A stretch of DNA of 7,544 bases from Deltaproteobacteria bacterium (GTDB taxonomy: Bacteria > Desulfobacterota > Syntrophia > Syntrophales > UBA2185), in assembly GCA_026388495.1 (NCBI GenBank), contig JAPLJQ010000006.1, forward strand, positions 1 to 7,544, given 5' to 3'. Position 1 is the first letter of the stretch. The number at the start of each line of letters is the position of its first letter. The position numbers and the translations under genes are program-made. The notes beneath the pieces are model-generated. The model was given only the letters and a program-made list of their open reading frames with translations, was not told the DNA's origin and did no database searches. This document shows, in pieces, positions 6,848 through 7,544 of this stretch.

Positions 6848-7544
6848 ACTTCATGAACTTGATCTTTTCTCTTCCGGGGGTGAAGAAGTTCGTCAATGGC
6901 TTAAAGGAGCCATCTTCACCGACTTTTACAATTCTCGCCTTAAAAGAAGCTCCATGATCTGTATTTGTGTAGGTAATGTTTGGAACAAGGCCTCCGAAAT
7001 CTTCATTACGGAATGATTCCATTGTTTTATTGATTGTCTCTGGATTGATGTCCTTGAACATTTGCTGTGATTTGATGAAGGCTTTTTCCATGATCATGGC
7101 AACGACAACGCCTTCCCAATATGAGGCATCGAATTTATTCACCGTTTTATACCGTTTCCATAAATCTTTCATCACGTTCATTCCCGCCGTTTTGTCTGAG
7201 GGCAGCCCTCCCGGAAACTGGATGCGAAGACGATCCCTTATCAGGCCCTTACCGAGCTTAAAAAAATCAGGATCCGTGGATGTCCAGGTTCCGAAAAATG
7301 CAGGATTATAGTTGATGCGGTCCGCACTCTTGAATGAAGTTATGATTGTAGCGGGGAGCATCTGCATGAAGATATAATCAGCGCCGCTTTTCTGCAGTCT
7401 CAGCAACTCTGTTGTCAGATCTACTGTTTTGGGGGGGAACTCTTCGATAGCCACGATATTGATATTGTTCCTCTTTGCGTATTCCCGGCATGGCTGATGA
7501 ATGGATCGTCCATACGCATTATTGTATGTCAGAAGTCCGACCTT
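6846..7544 (-). CDS. HAAT-type ABC transporter periplasmic substrate-binding protein (C-terminal 232 residues)
   Basis: The frame is open across the window edge, so the 5' end with its signal peptide and first part (probably 150-180 residues) lies outside. The visible part begins KVGLLTYNNAYGRSIHQ and continues with EEFPPKTVDLTTELLRLQ and GADYIFMQ. These are the characteristic strand and helix elements of the type I periplasmic binding fold in Leu/Ile/Val-binding-protein relatives (Peripla_BP_6 family). Later segments include SYWEGVVVAMIMEKA and a C-terminal FFTPGREKIKFMK. An in-frame GTG at 7452-7454 is internal and not the real start, because homology continues upstream of it. This protein should capture the ligand in the periplasm and deliver it to LivHM. 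Its place beside two CoA ligases suggests a carboxylate ligand, possibly aromatic, but nothing in the visible residues proves this. A run of seven G (7431-7437) leaves the frame intact. Confidence 0.88.
   Translation of the reverse strand, partial: KVGLLTYNNAYGRSIHQPCREYAKRNNINIVAIEEFPPKTVDLTTELLRLQKSGADYIFMQMLPATIITSFKSADRINYNPAFFGTWTSTDPDFFKLGKGLIRDRLRIQFPGGLPSDKTAGMNVMKDLWKRYKTVNKFDASYWEGVVVAMIMEKAFIKSQQMFKDINPETINKTMESFRNEDFGGLVPNITYTNTDHGASFKARIVKVGEDGSFKPLTNFFTPGREKIKFMK

Noticed and set aside
7431..7437. Run of seven G as a possible frameshift or slippage site
   Set aside because: The binding-protein frame reads through correctly on both sides (EEFPPKTVDL), so there is no sign of a shift.
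1..7544. Mobile element, CRISPR array, tRNA or rRNA
   Set aside because: No transposase fragments, terminal inverted repeats, spaced repeats or RNA gene signatures were found; nearly every base is explained by the operon.

Overview
The window is one block of seven genes, all on the minus strand and packed head to tail, so transcription runs from high to low coordinates. In that order they are: a branched-chain-amino-acid-type (HAAT family) periplasmic binding protein (C-terminal part only, 6846-7544), a LivG-type ATPase (6005-6838), a long-chain acyl-CoA synthetase-like AMP-forming ligase (4057-5986, frameshifted), LivH-type permease (3168-4046), LivM-type permease (2095-3165), LivF-type ATPase (1276-2085), and a PaaK-like phenylacetate-CoA-ligase-family protein (1-1233, lacking only its last residues). 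Gaps between genes are 2 to 42 nt. Several Shine-Dalgarno sites overlap the previous stop codon, and I see no internal terminator or promoter. This looks like one operon whose promoter lies upstream of the window.

Together the genes describe uptake and activation of a carboxylic acid. A periplasmic receptor delivers a ligand to a LivHM channel powered by LivG and LivF, and two adenylate-forming enzymes encoded in the same transcript could convert the imported acid to its CoA thioester. Liv-type transporters interleaved with acyl-CoA and phenylacetate-CoA ligases are, as I recall, common in anaerobic Deltaproteobacteria (Desulfobacterota such as Syntrophus- or Desulfobacterium-like organisms) that degrade aromatic or fatty acids. 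The protein sequences and moderate G+C fit that group, but the taxonomic call is inference. The ligand cannot be read from the sequence.

The clearest anomaly is a perfect 19-bp tandem duplication (5737-5774) in the N-terminal part of the acyl-CoA synthetase gene. It shifts the frame and ends translation after 85 codons. Removing one copy restores a continuous 636-residue enzyme, so the lesion is either very recent, a reversible slippage switch, or a sequence artefact. The second oddity is that the PaaK-like protein lacks the usual SSGTTG-type phosphate-binding loop while keeping the later motifs of the family.

No stretch over 300 bases lacks a gene. I see no RNA genes, mobile elements or CRISPR arrays.
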